Shown: positions 24,761-36,400, counted from the first letter of the stretch. The stretch is 64,000 bases of DNA from Sclerodactyla briareus (GCA_026419785.1 JAODTK010005542.1:1-64000), one strand, 5' to 3'. The notes: generated by a model from the sequence alone, not told the origin. Numbers and translations are program-made.

Positions 24761-25074
24761 TCGGATGTGACGATGAGTCTGTTAGTGAAGGGGTTCAGAT
24801 TATGAAGCGTCAGCTGGTTGAAGGGAGACTGATACGAAAGAGCAGTCAGAGGAAGACCCCAGTAGCGAAGAGGAGGCGGATAGAGAAGACACGATGGAGC
24901 TCTTTAGTGGAAAATCCATCGGAGTTTCACTAAGATACTCCTCCGAGGGAAGTGTGAAGCGCAAAAAGGAAGATGCAGACGAAATGGATGGAACTATAAT
25001 CAGACTTTAAATTAACTGATGATGAGGGTGCTGCTGACGATGACGCTGAAACGCATGGGTTTACGCCATATTGA
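24761..25074 (+). pseudogene. Acidic reading frame at the inner end of the right arm
   Basis: Plus strand, reading outward. The frame is open from 24,822 to 25,010: it starts RETDTKEQSEEDPSSEEEA, then MELFSGKSIGVSLR, then SVKRKKEDADEMDG. It continues after a one-base shift as FKLTDDEGAADDDAETHG to a TGA at 25,072-25,074. An in-frame TGA at 24,819-24,821 separates it from DYEASAG. Strongly acidic with one Lys/Arg patch. The mirrored copy at 23,551-23,960 (minus) keeps the same acidic composition, which supports past coding. No known catalytic domain. Confidence 0.35.
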
Positions 25075-26034
25075 ATAATCCCTAGTAACACGGACTTGAC
25101 ATAGGTTTAATACTTCCCGTTTAAGTATAAATGATGAGAGACACAATAGTACAGTCGAAAATTCCTGTCGTAACCTCATGATTCCCTAGTATGTGATTGA
25201 CTGTGATGTGTCGCCCGGAGTATCCATTTCACTGATTATTCCCAAATCCATATTGACGTATCTTGGATTTTATCGATTTTATACATTGTGAGAATGAGTG
25301 ATAAATTAATATGGATATGGAGACGTAATTTTCTGTCCATATCGAATTTGTTAGTCTATACAGTATAGATTAAGTGGTAACATGTTACCTTTAGTCACCT
25401 CTTGAAACATATCCTATCGTTTTCGAGTTGTGCCAGCAACGAGGCTGGGGCTGCGAAAAAAGCGCGCGCAACTGCTCCGAAGCTGCGTCGGTGCCGAGAA
25501 AAACGAAGAAGAAAGAAGAAACCATCCTACAACCATCAAATACCCCAACATAGCGATATATCGCAGACGGTGCTCACCATACCCGCCTCGAATAATTTAA
25601 AGGAGTTCCACGAGTCGTGCAACACCAAGCTATTTTTTTTCTAGCTGGAAATGATGAGTATGTGTAGGTAAGTTGCTATGTTAGCTTAATTCAAGCAATT
25701 ATATAGCTAGTTTGGGTGGGTTAGAGGGTTTATAGCGAAGAGTTACGGCCCGCGACAGTGAGTCAATAATGGGCATTGCTGTTGCATAGATATTTGAAAG
25801 CACGACCAGCCTTTAATTGACTGACTATGCCGAGGGACGTAACGGAGCATTACACCCAAGCAAAGATTCGACACTAATTGCCCCGTTTTGACACAACAGA
25901 CGACTATTTCCTGAATAAACTACGCGGAAGAATACGAAAATCCAGAAAAAGACACATTGTCATATTATCTATTCAGTCCAAAATCTCAAAAAATTGAGAA
26001 GGGTAGAGCAGTTGTAATCCGAGCAAAAGAACAA

Positions 26035-26270
26035 TTGCGTCGATGCGTCGTCTATGACCGATGATGCGTCTAGTTTATGACACGACGATGCGTGTCTAGT
26101 AAATTGAGAATAAAGGGCAAAAGTGATCCGAGAAAATGAGCAGCCGTACTCATAGTAAAGATGGCAAATTGAGAATATAACGCAGGACAAGCCGATGATG
26201 CGTCGTCATGTGTCGAGTTTTTCAAACGATTGCGTCGTCATATGACGCGAGTTGACAGCAAAGGTGCGTC
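26035..26270 (-). repeat. GACGACGCATCGTCGTGTCA subrepeats, right arm
   Basis: Copies of GATGCGTCGTC and TGACACGACGATGCG, the reverse complement of the left-arm array, with differing spacing and several indels. Confidence 0.7.
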
Positions 26271-26759
26271 GCAAAATACCGAGACGTGGAAAGGAGGGCC
26301 GACGTTGATTGGCACAGAAGAAAAACACGATTACTAACATGTATTGTACGGTAGACGGAAAACCAATCATCCTTCAAATTAATTCCAATCTTACACTTTT
26401 TATTCCGACTAGGTAGGAGAACATATTTTTTTTATTACTATTTAAGTTCTGTTCGATGGCGTCATGCACTTATATTGTTTGTTGCCCCAAAACATGCATT
26501 CCACATTTTGTCTGAGGGGGTTGAGTTCAATATTGGTTCCCAGATACAATGGTGTGTGTCATGTTTTAAAGACTTTTCACTCCCCCCATACCCCCCGCCC
26601 AAACGAGCGTTGAAAATGGTCGGTTCGAGAAGTCGGACGATGAGCAGTATGTCACTTGTAGAGTGAGTATTAAAACGGGCAGTGTGAGTATCAAAATCAA
26701 AATGAGTCAAATGAGCAATCAGGCAGGTATGATATGAATAAAATTGAAGGGGGGCCCGG

Positions 26760-27020
26760 GGCCAGGAGCAGTGTGCTCAGCACAGAATGAGAGGAATGAG
26801 ATGTATGTTCTGAATTAAAGGAGCGAAGGAGCACCGTGCTCAACATAAAAAAAAAAAAAAAAAAAAGAGCAGTGATGCTCTGATAAATGAGCGAAGGAGC
26901 AGCTGCTCAAAAAACAAAAACAAAAATGAGCCAGTGGCTCTGAATAAACTGAGCGAAGGAGCAGCGTGCTCAAAACAAAAAATGAGCAGGGTGCTCTAAA
27001 ATGAGCGAATGAGCGGTTAC
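26760..27020 (-). repeat. GAGCA/TGCTC tandem subrepeats, right arm
   Basis: At least five units of GAGCGAAGGAGCA(g)CGTGCTC plus an A-rich linker (AAAACAAAAATGAGC), mirror of 21,640-21,920. One linker has expanded to about 20 A near 26,849. Confidence 0.75.
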
Positions 27021-28500
27021 CGATGCTTCGGGGTTTAAAAGGGGCAGATGCGGCAATCGTGATCCACTGTAGTTGCTGGGAAACGTTCGAGGCATACGAC
27101 CACTATTCCGTTTTAATGGTTATCAACACGTAAATCAGATTCATGGACATACCGTGCCGGTGTGAATCGGACGCGCACAGTACGATGACACTTCCAGGGG
27201 TGGTTCTTATGATGAGGCCAGGTTTATCCATTTGCTTTATAAGGATTAAGTTAGTGGAAAATAGTAGCAAATAGTGAAAACTATGCGGTGTTAACGTTTA
27301 TTTAGCCAATTGACCCAAAATAATAAAGCTTGTACGTCTCCCTCTCACCTCAGTAGGCACATCACATATCTAATAACGAATCCACTCCACGTCTTTGCTT
27401 AGCGAGTAATAAAATTGTAATTCATTGACTTCTTCCTGCTGGTTTCTGGGGGGAATACCCAAAATATAAATATTGGATTAGATTCAAGACTATTCCTTTA
27501 TATAGACTCGATCCTGATATTTCGTCGGTTTGACTAACTTATACAGTTCTCCAGGCATTGTAATGACCAAAGAGTAACATTTTGAACCAATGGCCAATAA
27601 TATGCGCAAAACACACCAAGGTAATACTTGTTCTATATTCAGTTGTTCTATTTATTTATTCAATCATTTCTGAATCCCTTGATAAATTACTTTAGGTTGT
27701 AGCAAATTATGGGACATGAACTTGGGCGCGACCCTATAATTTATCCAGCTTCAATTAACGGCTTGCAGACTGACAAATTCCTCAGGAAAATGACTCGTAT
27801 CTATAAAGGTATATTCATTCTTCGAATGTGCCAGCACCTCTCAACGGGAACACGCAAACCGGCTAATTTATGGTTCCTAAAGCGCAACAGGGACGGGTAG
27901 TAAATAAATTGAACGTACATAAACGAGGATGGACCCCGTTACAATAGAGGAGCCCCGCTCCGCGTTTTTTTTTTTAACCCCAAATCATAGATATAGCTCA
28001 AAACCGTTACCACTCAAGATTGATTAGAAACAAAGGGTACCTCTACGTGTACCTGCTGTGCAGAACGGTAAGACCTTACAACTTGTACCCGACGCTGTGC
28101 AATGACAATCCTACACCTCCCCTAAGGGTATGTACCGTTGACTCAGCCTTCGTATAAACGTTGATGAGGACCCTTACACCGAGCAGGCTATATTGAGGGG
28201 AACTGCATTTCTGTTCGGGAGGGGTACCATCACCAACTTAGGTAGAGGGCACCTTAATCATGCGGGGAGGGGGACAATCCAATGGTGGGCACAACATTCG
28301 GGAACTGAACCACGAAGCTGTAAGCACCGTATCGGGAATGGGGAGCTACCACGATCATAACAGTGGGACGTCGCGTCTCCATCACTGAGGGCCGGGCAAC
28401 ATGCACGTATTGAATGTGGAGGCAGGGGGGTACAATGAAAATGTGGTTAGGCGCAGATCGACCCCCCCGCCCCCCAGACTCCACCTGCATGATAGATAAT

Positions 28501-29185
28501 ATGCATTGCAACGTAAAGCAAGAGGTCCCGGTCGAATACAGGTGGAGCCATGTATCCTCCAATTGCCATTCAGGTGTCAACTTCGGCTTCTCCATATATA
28601 TATATAGAGAGTTTGAGGCAAAACTGTACAACAACATGCTACGTGGAAGAGCGGTAGCGGATCCCGATGAGATACGCAATAGCCAATTTTAGCTAGAAAG
28701 GCGTTAATAAATAAAATCAGCTGATGATTTGGTGCAAAGCTTTCGAGAGAATATAGCGCTTCTTAGGGGCAGTTGATCATAGAAGTGAGAACTTTGCGGA
28801 TGGATAAAAAGCGCTGGCTCGATTGAACTTATACAAAAATGCACAATGAAGGTGACGGAATGTGAGTACTGCCATTGTGTCGTGGTGGGAGTTGGGGCAG
28901 CCCGTAATTTCTCAGATCAATGGTGTGGGCGCCTAATTTGAAACCTTGAGATTGAAAAGGTGTTACTGAGGGTTGATGATGATGGCCATAATCACCCGAT
29001 TCAGCGGTGGGACGCCACATGTGGTGACTGATTGATTAGGGTGCTGACGAGAGAAGAGGCCGGCAGCGAAATCCCAGGAATCAGGAAACACAACTTTCAA
29101 CTGCTCCAATATAGTCAAAACGTTCGGTCATCAGACACTCGTCAGATTGACCCGTATACCGTATAATGAAACCTATACAGATTAG
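28501..29185. other. Stretch with no recognisable gene
   Basis: Only a short (AT)n run near 28,594-28,608. No supported gene. Confidence 0.5.
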
Positions 29186-29189
29186 AACA

Positions 29190-29560
29190 CACATATAGGC
29201 CAGCTACAAGGCTACGAGCATAGTGAACTCGTCTAGGGGTAATTTTTCGTTTCTTTTGTTAAGACCGTTAGGGTTGCTTGTACGTAATTGCGATGTCCAG
29301 AGATTCACGGGGAGGAGTATCATATTGATTTACGCGTGTCCATGACATGTTTCGATAGCAAGGAACGAAAAAATCGACACTTCATGACAGTTTTGTTTGA
29401 AAAGTGTGTTGCCACTTCACATAAATCTTGTGACATGTGTGACTTGTGATTGCGGAATCGAACTTTGAACTCCGCGGAGGTAGATCCGACATACTGACAT
29501 TGAATTTAAAAGGTGCTAGATATATTACATTTCAGTAGTGAGTGACAAGTTTAATACGAT
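29190..29560. repeat. Dispersed repeat shared with 57,730-58,040
   Basis: Shared words in order: CAxCTACAAxGCTAC, ACTCGTCTAGGGGT versus CTCGACTTTCACGGGT, TTCTTTTGTTAAGACCGT and GTGTGTTGCCACTTCA. The second copy lies beside the 3' end of the tyrosine-recombinase element at 58.2-59.1 kb, so this may be a solo terminal piece of that element. Confidence 0.5.
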
Positions 29561-31369
29561 AAGAGCGGGTCTGTGCAGGGAGGAGAATGTACGAGAACTA
29601 TGGGAATATTGGACATAGGTCACAATTCCCGTTGACAAGGGACGTACCCCACATCAGTAGTTGTAGAGGGAGGGATTCTCCTAGAATTTGGAGGGCCCTG
29701 TAGGTTCTTTCAGAGATTGGTTGCGTCTATAAGAGGTAATCGAACCTGCGGAAAGAGTTCTTTCAAGGTTTGCGGAGAGTAGAAAGCAAAAGTGGATGTG
29801 TTCCTGAGTACTCATCGAGAGAAGATGTTGGGAGCAGGCGGGTTGAAGTCAAGAACAAGTGGATACAGATTACGAGAGCTTTAGGCTTGGATTTCAGGAG
29901 GTCTCCTTTAGATTAAGCAAGTGGCACGGCTGAATTGCCTGTCAACAATTATATGAGGGCTTTACTTTTGGTTGGTGACACGGTACTGTGTATTTCGGCC
30001 ACAGCGCGGTACTGTTTCATAAGGGAGCAATCGTAGGCCACCCCGAAGGGATTGCATCCGCGGTGTGGGTGTGGGGAGTGGTTTTAAAACTACTATGGGG
30101 TAGGTACAGTGGCTATCGAGTGGGTTTGGCATAACACAGTTTCAAAAAACATTTGAAAGTTGAATAGTTTACATCCATAAATGCAACTCATTTTATGATA
30201 ACGAGTTCAACGGATTGCTAGGATCAAGAGTTGATGAATCGTAATTCATGCAGCTCTAGGTAATCCATGATCCAAATATCGCCCAATATCATCTCTTAGC
30301 GCCACCAGTTAGGAGCGAGACTTTGAGTTTTAGTCTTATCATCGATTACCCCCCTAGCAAGGTCCTCTAGCGACAGCGTTTTTCGGGCGCCTAGCGCGGC
30401 GGTGCCATGTTTTGGACGTAGTTGCCTATCTCCAATTGGCTGTTTTTATCGTTAACATAGGGTTAACAGCCTCAAGTGCGCGTCAGTGGTGGCAATGTGT
30501 TATCTCTCGTGTCAAGATCTTTAGACACGCAAAATTCCTATATTATGTCCGATATTAGGGAACAGTGCTCCACACCCCAAGAAACTGGTATGTTGATCTT
30601 CAGAAGAGGTCCTGATTTATTGACCTCTTTATTTTGTTAGGGAGGTCGGAGTAATCCCCTAACAAGGGAGGGCAGTTTTGAGCAGGGGCAAGGTGACTCA
30701 ACTGAAGGCTGACAATTGTTTCAATCGCTGCCACAACAAGAAGTAATGAGTCTACGGGCTTACCTTCTTGTTCGTTTTGAATGTTACCCGTAAGCCAAAC
30801 ACCGTGGTTTAGGATCCACTCTGTCAGCCCTTGTAATACGTCATCGCTTAGTTGTCTCCTCCTCCAACCACTTCTTTTGCCCAGGTAAGCCTTAGCCGGA
30901 AATTTGCGTGACGATCCTCAGAAGAGTATTGTATTTGACCATGGTTCGTTAATTTCTGCTCTTCCATCTTATGCCGGTAATTCTTCTCTGGTCCCTGATG
31001 ACAAACGGAACCGTTTTCTTGTTCTCGTGATACGTCGTCTCCGTTAGACTTCTAAGGGATCTCTTTCTCCACGGCTGAGGTTCTTTTTTGGGTTTTGTAT
31101 ATTTCGGTGCGGACATCTCGCGCACGTTGTTTTGAACCTTCTATTCAGGAATTGGTGATTTCGGTGAGCTTTCCAGGAACTTGAGAAGACGTCTGGGAAA
31201 GTGACGTGTATTCCATCGTCATCTTCGTCAGCAAACGGGTCCATATGCCTCGTATCTGTAGCTGGGCCTTGGTGTGTTTCTATCTTGTCTGGTTTCATTT
31301 ACTCATACACGTCAACTTAGGAAGGTCTATGGAACTTTCCTAGCTTTCGGGTTACTCTTCTCTCCCTGG
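29561..31369. other. Stretch with no recognisable gene
   Basis: No domain or splice structure that I can support. A minus frame at 31,044-31,298 (contains FADEDDDGIHVTFPDV) is open for 84 codons but has no family match and no supporting sites. Confidence 0.45.
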
Positions 31370-31437
31370 GATGTGTGGCTTCGGGGTCTTCAATGAGATT
31401 TTGATCTTCCCGACCCTTTTTCACTAACTAAACTACC
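31370..31437 (+). mobile_element. LINE 3' tail like that at the window start
   Basis: GTGTGGCTTCGGGGTCTTCA...CTTCCCGACCCTTTTTCACT followed by AACTAAACTACC matches the end of the element at 130-218 (GTTGTGGCTCGGGGTC...CTTCCTGACCCTTAATTACT, AAACTAAACTAAAC). Only the terminal part is recognisable. The following LINE starts immediately after it. Confidence 0.4.
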
Positions 31438-31439
31438 TT

Positions 31440-32757
31440 TCCAGGACACAAGAACGGTAGGTGGAAGTTGTTCAAGCACTTGTTTACATATAGAAAACCT
31501 TGAATCCAATACGTTAGATTGTGTACCCAGTGCCTCGATTGGAAGAAGGAGTTACACTGAACGTTTTTCGTGACCTCAAAGACAACAAAGAGCCGCATTC
31601 TGTCGTGATCCTCGCTAATGATTAGATATGAGCGCGGCATTTGACATAATCCATCATGGCATTCTGCTAAAAACGCCTTGACAGGCGTTGTGGGGGTTGT
31701 GGTAGCGCTTTGGATGGTTCGCTTCCATATTGAATGGTTGGCACAAACCAGGTACATGTACATGTCTCTATCGGATCCGATTGTGCGATTGTGGGTCCCT
31801 CCAGGTTTTGTACTCGGCCCAATTCTTTCACACCTACATCACTCCTGTGGGCGAGATTATCCGTAAGCAATATTAATTTACAATCTCTATGCTGATGATA
31901 TCAGTTTGTGATGTTCATTTGATCCCAAGTCGCAGGCGATCTCCTGGCCTACTCTCAACCTGGCCACCTGTATTTGGGAGTTAGGTCCGGATGGTCCACA
32001 ACCCATCTGAAACAAATCTAAAGTTCTTCACGCAGCCTCAAGCAAATCAAAAGCTGCTCTACCATTCACTATACTATGGTTAATCAATATTATCCCACTG
32101 TTGCGTTCGCACTTCGGGTTCTCTTTAACTCCTCTATTTCATTTAGTGACCACATCACCAGCTAAGACTATCTGTTAACTTCCAAATTAGGAACCTATGC
32201 GTATCCGCTGATATATTGATGTCAACACGTGTCACCATGTAGTTCGCGCCTTCGTTACATCCCGGCTGAGTATTGTAACGCCCTGTTTCGTATCTGTCTT
32301 AAAAGACCAGGCCCGTTCTACAAGCACGTATTCAGATAGGCTGCCCGCGTTCTTTGTAAAGCAGCAGGCGATGTGAGGGCAAACCCCACCTTTGTAATGA
32401 ACTTTCAATGGTGGTTCGATTCCCAAAGCGATTGTTTAAAGAATCTGGTTTGGATACAAGTGGTCTAAACAATCTAGCGCCCTCTTTACCTTAAGTTGCC
32501 ATCAGCAAAGGTACGTCCCAGGACGTACTGTAAGGTCATCGCATGATCGTAACCGTAGTTAGATCTGCTCTCCGCGATAGAGATTTTTAGCTACTACTCT
32601 GTCAATGAGTGGAATAAGATTCCTCGTGATGTGAGTTCCGCGGAAATCACTGTCAATTTTTAAGAGGTGCTCAAAACCCATCTGTGTTGATTTTGCGTTT
32701 GTACACGCTGTGATGCTTCTGTGAACAGCGTTCTAAATGACTATTATTATTATTATT
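31440..32757 (+). mobile_element. 5'-truncated LINE with reverse transcriptase (CR1/Jockey-like superfamily)
   Basis: Encodes the C-terminal half of an ORF2 polyprotein that copies the element's RNA into the genome. Visible RT landmarks, in frames that shift repeatedly: LNVFRDLKDNK; SAAFDIIHHGILL (RT motif around the first catalytic Asp); VPPGFVLGPILSHLH; the catalytic box LYADD at about 31,885-31,899; YCNALFRICLKR at 32,271-32,306 with RPG after it; and a final SVNEWNKIP-like block near 32,605-32,640. The copy ends in (ATT)n at 32,741-32,757, the usual 3' microsatellite of such LINEs. The endonuclease domain is missing. It is dead as written: at least five frame shifts and several stops. The exact clade is not assigned. 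Confidence 0.8.
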
Positions 32758-32814
32758 CCAATGTCGCTGCAAATCGTCTCATTTCTCTTTTGAAACTGTC
32801 AGGATATATAACAG

Positions 32815-33881
32815 TACAGACAGTATCAAGATCGTTCATTGCCCTCCGGATCGACTATTACACTGGGAGACGTCCAGTGAACTTGTGCCCGTTTTGTGAA
32901 TCTACCACAGCCTCTATTCCGGTCGTGGTACGTGGCGGGCCTCTCCATACGTGATTCCTTGTTGTAGGTTCCTCTAGAACGAATACTTGGTCCGTTCTCC
33001 AAGATGCGTGTTGAGTCTTCTGTTTCGCAGTCTGGGTTAATTTTTTCACATAGGTCCCCATCTTCCCACTGGACTAATCATTCTTTTGCTCCGAAGAGAT
33101 CGCTGTTCTGTTTTTTTTCGTGTCTGAAAGACCCTTCTCCATATTCTTGGCTCCTGCGTTCTCCGAGATCTACACATTTCATATCACTGCCCTATATCCA
33201 ATGTCCTAACGGCAGTTACTGCCAGCTGATACACGGTTACTTCCCTTTTCTGTGGTACGTCTCCAGCACTTTCGTCTATGGGATGTACCATTCCTCATTG
33301 TCTGCAGATAGATGCGGGTGTCCGGGCGGCACAACTACCCCGTCTTTATCTCCAGAACATCTGGATGGAGGATCGTTCCCTGCACTGGCATGATCGTGTT
33401 GATCCAATAATCCTTGGTTGTCGGAAGGATTGTACTTTCTCTTCTGCGCCGAAAATAATAGCATCAAGAAAATTGTAGCAAGAACGATCGACAGGAACAC
33501 CACGATGATTACAGTCAAGAATAGTTTTCTTGGGATTCTCTCCACCGTCACAGCTGTGGAGCTTTATTCCGTTACTGGTCGCACATTCGTTCCTGTCTCC
33601 TCTGTAGGAGGTCGTCGGAGTACAGGGTGTTAAGTACGCTGTGTTGATCGTTACAATTTTACCTGGGCTGATGTTTTGGAAAATAGAAGGTCAGAATATC
33701 ACTGATGACTGACCGATGGTTATTCTATCAAATATCATTAGTTAGAGGATATCCTGTAGAACTCGAACTCAGTCTCCTCTTGAAAGTACAATGTTAAAGA
33801 TAGGTCATCGTTTTGTTACCACATGAAATGGTGCAACTGGTACTGCGATTCTGTTCCACGGCCGGCATGGCCAAGGTTCAC
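32815..33881 (-). CDS. Receptor family copy A: TM domain and tyrosine-motif cytoplasmic tail (last exon)
   Basis: The exon starts after a 3' splice site (CTTCTCTTCCACAG), conserved in copies B and C. First comes a short ectodomain related to the Cys-containing segment of copy B. Then, in the best frame (33,551 downward), a transmembrane helix LFLTVIIVVFLSIVLATIFL is followed by the stop-transfer SAQKRK. The tail keeps pieces of the shared motifs in shifting frames: ITYGEARH (ITIM-like position), GIEAVVDSQNGHKFTGRLPV and a degraded NERS-DTV end. Several single-base indels break the frame. Upstream exon candidates for this gene lie at 36.2 and 36.7 kb. Cell-surface signalling receptor is inferred; the family is not recognised. 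Confidence 0.55.
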
Positions 33882-33899
33882 CTGTGGAAGAGAAGTTAT

Positions 33900-34265
33900 T
33901 CGATTGGCCTATAATCATGGGTGGCAATTCCGAAGGGAGGTAAGTCAGGAGAAAATAGTAGTCTGACAGTAGGAGTGTGTGTCTGGTGTGTGCGTGCGTG
34001 TGGTGTGTGTGTGCGTGTGTGAGCGCGAGGGCGCGCGTGTGGTGTGTGTATGTGCGTGGTAACCGATACCTCGACCCAACCTGCGATGGAAAAGCTCACA
34101 ACGGTATGTGTGTTCTCATTATGGCTAACATGAAGACCAATTGTTTGGGGGTAAGGTTAAAGATCATCTGAGGTAACAGAGGTCAGTCCAAAAACGCTTT
34201 AAACATGAGAGGTTAAGAATGGTTGACATGATCTGGTTGGAATTTGGCATTAGCTTTCTCTTGTG
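33900..34265. repeat. Intron segment shared with copy B, including a GT-rich microsatellite
   Basis: Directly upstream (minus sense) of copy A. Homologous to 57,150-57,380: shared AGTCCAAAAAxGCTT, GTTGAxATGATCxGGTTGGA. A (GT)n/(GTGC)n tract at about 33,976-34,060 is much longer here than the (GT) run at 57,228-57,246. The duplication therefore extends beyond the exon. Confidence 0.6.
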
Positions 34266-34980
34266 GAGAGTATGATGGAGATAGTGATTTTCGTCAAAAA
34301 AAATGAAACGGGAAAAAAGCGTTTTTGGCCAATATTGGCTGAAAAAACATGATGAACTATTCGAACCAATCTCATACTTGGTACGTGAGTTGCATCATGA
34401 TGAGTACATGAACCCTATCGTACTTGGGTTCAGGTCAAAGGTCATCTGAGGTCATTCTGAGGTCAACGGGGGTTTAGTTTGGATTCTTGTGTTTGAACAC
34501 GATAAGTCCAGAATGGTTTTTCTGATCGGGTTGAAAATAGGTGTGTTAGGATTGCCATGGAGAGTACAAGATCCTTTGGTCTTTGGTTTCTGGTCGGGGT
34601 GAATGTGGTCAAATTGAAAATTGTGCATAAGAGGATGATTTGGCAATTTCGGTTTTGTAAAACACGCGATAACTCGACCCGAACTGGATGGTATGACGCT
34701 CTTACTTGGTACTGGGGTTACACATGCAAGAGTAGAAGGGTCAGGGCCCAGGAGGTTCTATGAGGTCAGCAGAGATCCAAATGTATGAAAATCTTGTAAA
34801 AAAGGAATACGTTAAGAATTGGTTGGTTGATTCAGTTGAATTTTATGAAGTCTTCAGGCAGGTTGGAAGAGGAATGTTATTGTAATTGGTACCCCACACA
34901 GTTCATAGCTATGTTTCAAAAACGATGTTTGACCAATTTCAGAGAAAAACGAGGCACATGACAATGCAACATATACGTTC
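34266..34980. repeat. Degenerate dispersed repeat rich in AGGTCA half-sites
   Basis: Related ~210-bp units (starting near 34,150, 34,360 and 34,500) carry 'AACTCxAGAATGxTT..GATCxGGTTGxAAT' and 'CTTGTGGAGAGTA' words. At 34,432-34,465 four AGGTCA half-sites occur in 34 bp, including a perfect direct repeat with one-base spacing (AGGTCAAAGGTCA). Most likely a repeat-family feature. Confidence 0.5.
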
Positions 34981-35084
34981 TACAGTGACCTAACAGCGGA
35001 CGTAAGCGGTCTACGTTAGCTATTCAATGTCTACTATAGATTATGGTTATAAATGGGAAATAAAAATGCAGTTCCGGAGGTCCT

Positions 35085-35700
35085 GTGGGTGAAAACATCC
35101 AATTTATAGGTGTGAAATTTCACTCACCGTGTAACCAGTCTGGGTTTACTAGAGAGAAGCGGATGCAGGGCTGTACCCTAGGCGGGTTCAAACCTGGTAC
35201 AAATCAAACTGCAATTGCTTGGGCAGCTATGGACCATAGCGGCCAAAATTGTTCAAATAAAATGAATGAGAACAGGGTAGGAAAAGATCAAGGCTAACAA
35301 AGCGGCCGCAAAAATGAGAATTTGAGATTTTTACATCCTTGCCGCCACATTCAGCATTCGATTCTAGGGAATCTATAGCTCACAAGAACCAACTAGTAAA
35401 ACTATGCAAATGTGCGGTTTTTGGTTGCTTGATACGCTGCAAATCCTCCATGATAGAGGTTATAACAACACAGGCCAGTGTGGAAGGATGGCAGAATTTA
35501 TTCCTAAAAGGATGAATGGTATGAAGGGGTGCTGTCGATGTGGAAACTTTCTCCCAAGGTGTTTGTATCTTTTCTATAGTAGGGGTCCCAGGGACGCTGC
35601 AAAAGTATTCCATTTCAAAAAAAGTAATGAATTGTTTACCAAGTCTTCAACTTGGCTTTACTACAAGAGTTAAAGTATTTAATACTTTATTTTATTTTAT
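35085..35700 (-). mobile_element. Decayed LINE fragment, duplicate of 62,830-63,690
   Basis: Matches the segment next to receptor copy C: GTGTAACCAGTCTGGGT, CCGCCACATTC..CGATTCTAGGGAAT, CACCAAGTCTTCAAC. On the minus strand a LEYFCSV / AASLGPLL-type reading is the decayed counterpart of the clearer ECCAAVWDPYYKK in the other copy. Confidence 0.45.
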
Positions 35701-36178
35701 AATCTAATACTGTTATCTGTCCCAACGCACGTTGCATTGACTTGCATCCATTTTCTGCTCCAGGCCATATCAATATAGGGAAACCCTGGTATCTTTTTCT
35801 CGACTCATTAAATTTAAATATTAGTTATTATAAAATTAATAATATGATTTAAAAAGTTGTGTTGAAGATGGGGGCTCGTCTCCCAAACATTCATTAAGAT
35901 CTTATGAACTGAGTCGCCATTCTGTTCACGTGACTTCCAACCCACCAATTGATATTGTTTCTGTTGTCGAATACGGTAGTTATATAATAAATAATAAAAT
36001 TTGTATAGCGCAGATCCAACAGTGACTGTCATGCGCTTTACGGGTGTGACCGTAAAAACAACCAATCAATAATAAGAAATAGGATAGAGCAAAGGTACCT
36101 TAAAGAAAAAAGAAAGTATTTAGACAACACCTGAATCGATCGAGGGAATCCGATGATCTGGGATCAGTGGGGAGCGAT

Positions 36179-36400
36179 TCAAAGCCGGGGTTGCATAACC
36201 ACTGGAAACTTCTGCTTACCCAAACGTCCTCGTTCGAGTGTATGGGAACTTTGAGTTGGAACTTGTAATGCGTGCGAGTTGGCCTGTCTGTACTGCTTTC
36301 GCACAAAATTATCGTCACTATGAAAGTCAATTCCAAAATCGTTCCGATATACTGTGAGCGATTTGGTTTTCCTTGCAATGGACATGCACAAACAAAACAC
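36179..36400 (-). CDS. Candidate exon upstream of receptor copy A
   Basis: On the minus strand two frames are open for 73-92 codons up to a consensus 5' splice site (TTTGG|GTAAGCAG, boundary near 36,220). One frame reads KTKSLTVYRNDFGIDFHSDD after an ATG at about 36,386. The other contains a hydrophobic run ILELTFIVTIILCESS like a signal peptide. The true frame cannot be chosen. Orientation and position fit a 5' exon of the copy A gene, but no counterpart was found beside copy C. Low confidence. Confidence 0.25.
   Translation of the reverse strand: MFCLCMSIARKTKSLTVYRNDFGIDFHSDDNFVRKQYRQANSHALQVPTQSSHTLERGRLGKQKFPVVMQPRL

Larger units (their letters stand above)
24761..28500 (-). repeat. Right arm of the giant inverted repeat
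   Basis: Reverse complement of 20,190-23,857. Matching landmarks from the inside: TCGGATG...GTCTGTTAGTGAAG (24,761); GAAAATTCCTGTCGTAACC area (25,158); the GACGACGCATCG array (26,035-26,270); the GAGCA/TGCTC array (26,760-27,020); CTGATATTTCGTCGGTTTGA (27,511); AGCACCTCTCAACGGGAACA (27,833); GAGGACCCTTACACCGAGCA (28,166). Beyond about 28,500 (and outside 20,190) similarity is no longer convincing. No target-site duplication was recognised. Confidence 0.85.

Noticed and set aside
29580-29900. Continuation of the tyrosine-recombinase element next to its 29.2 kb terminal copy
   Set aside because: Translations in all frames show none of the recombinase blocks seen at 58.2-59.1 kb.
31044-31298. 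84-codon acidic minus frame (FADEDDDGIHVTF)
   Set aside because: No family match, no splice sites and no second copy; not enough to call a gene.
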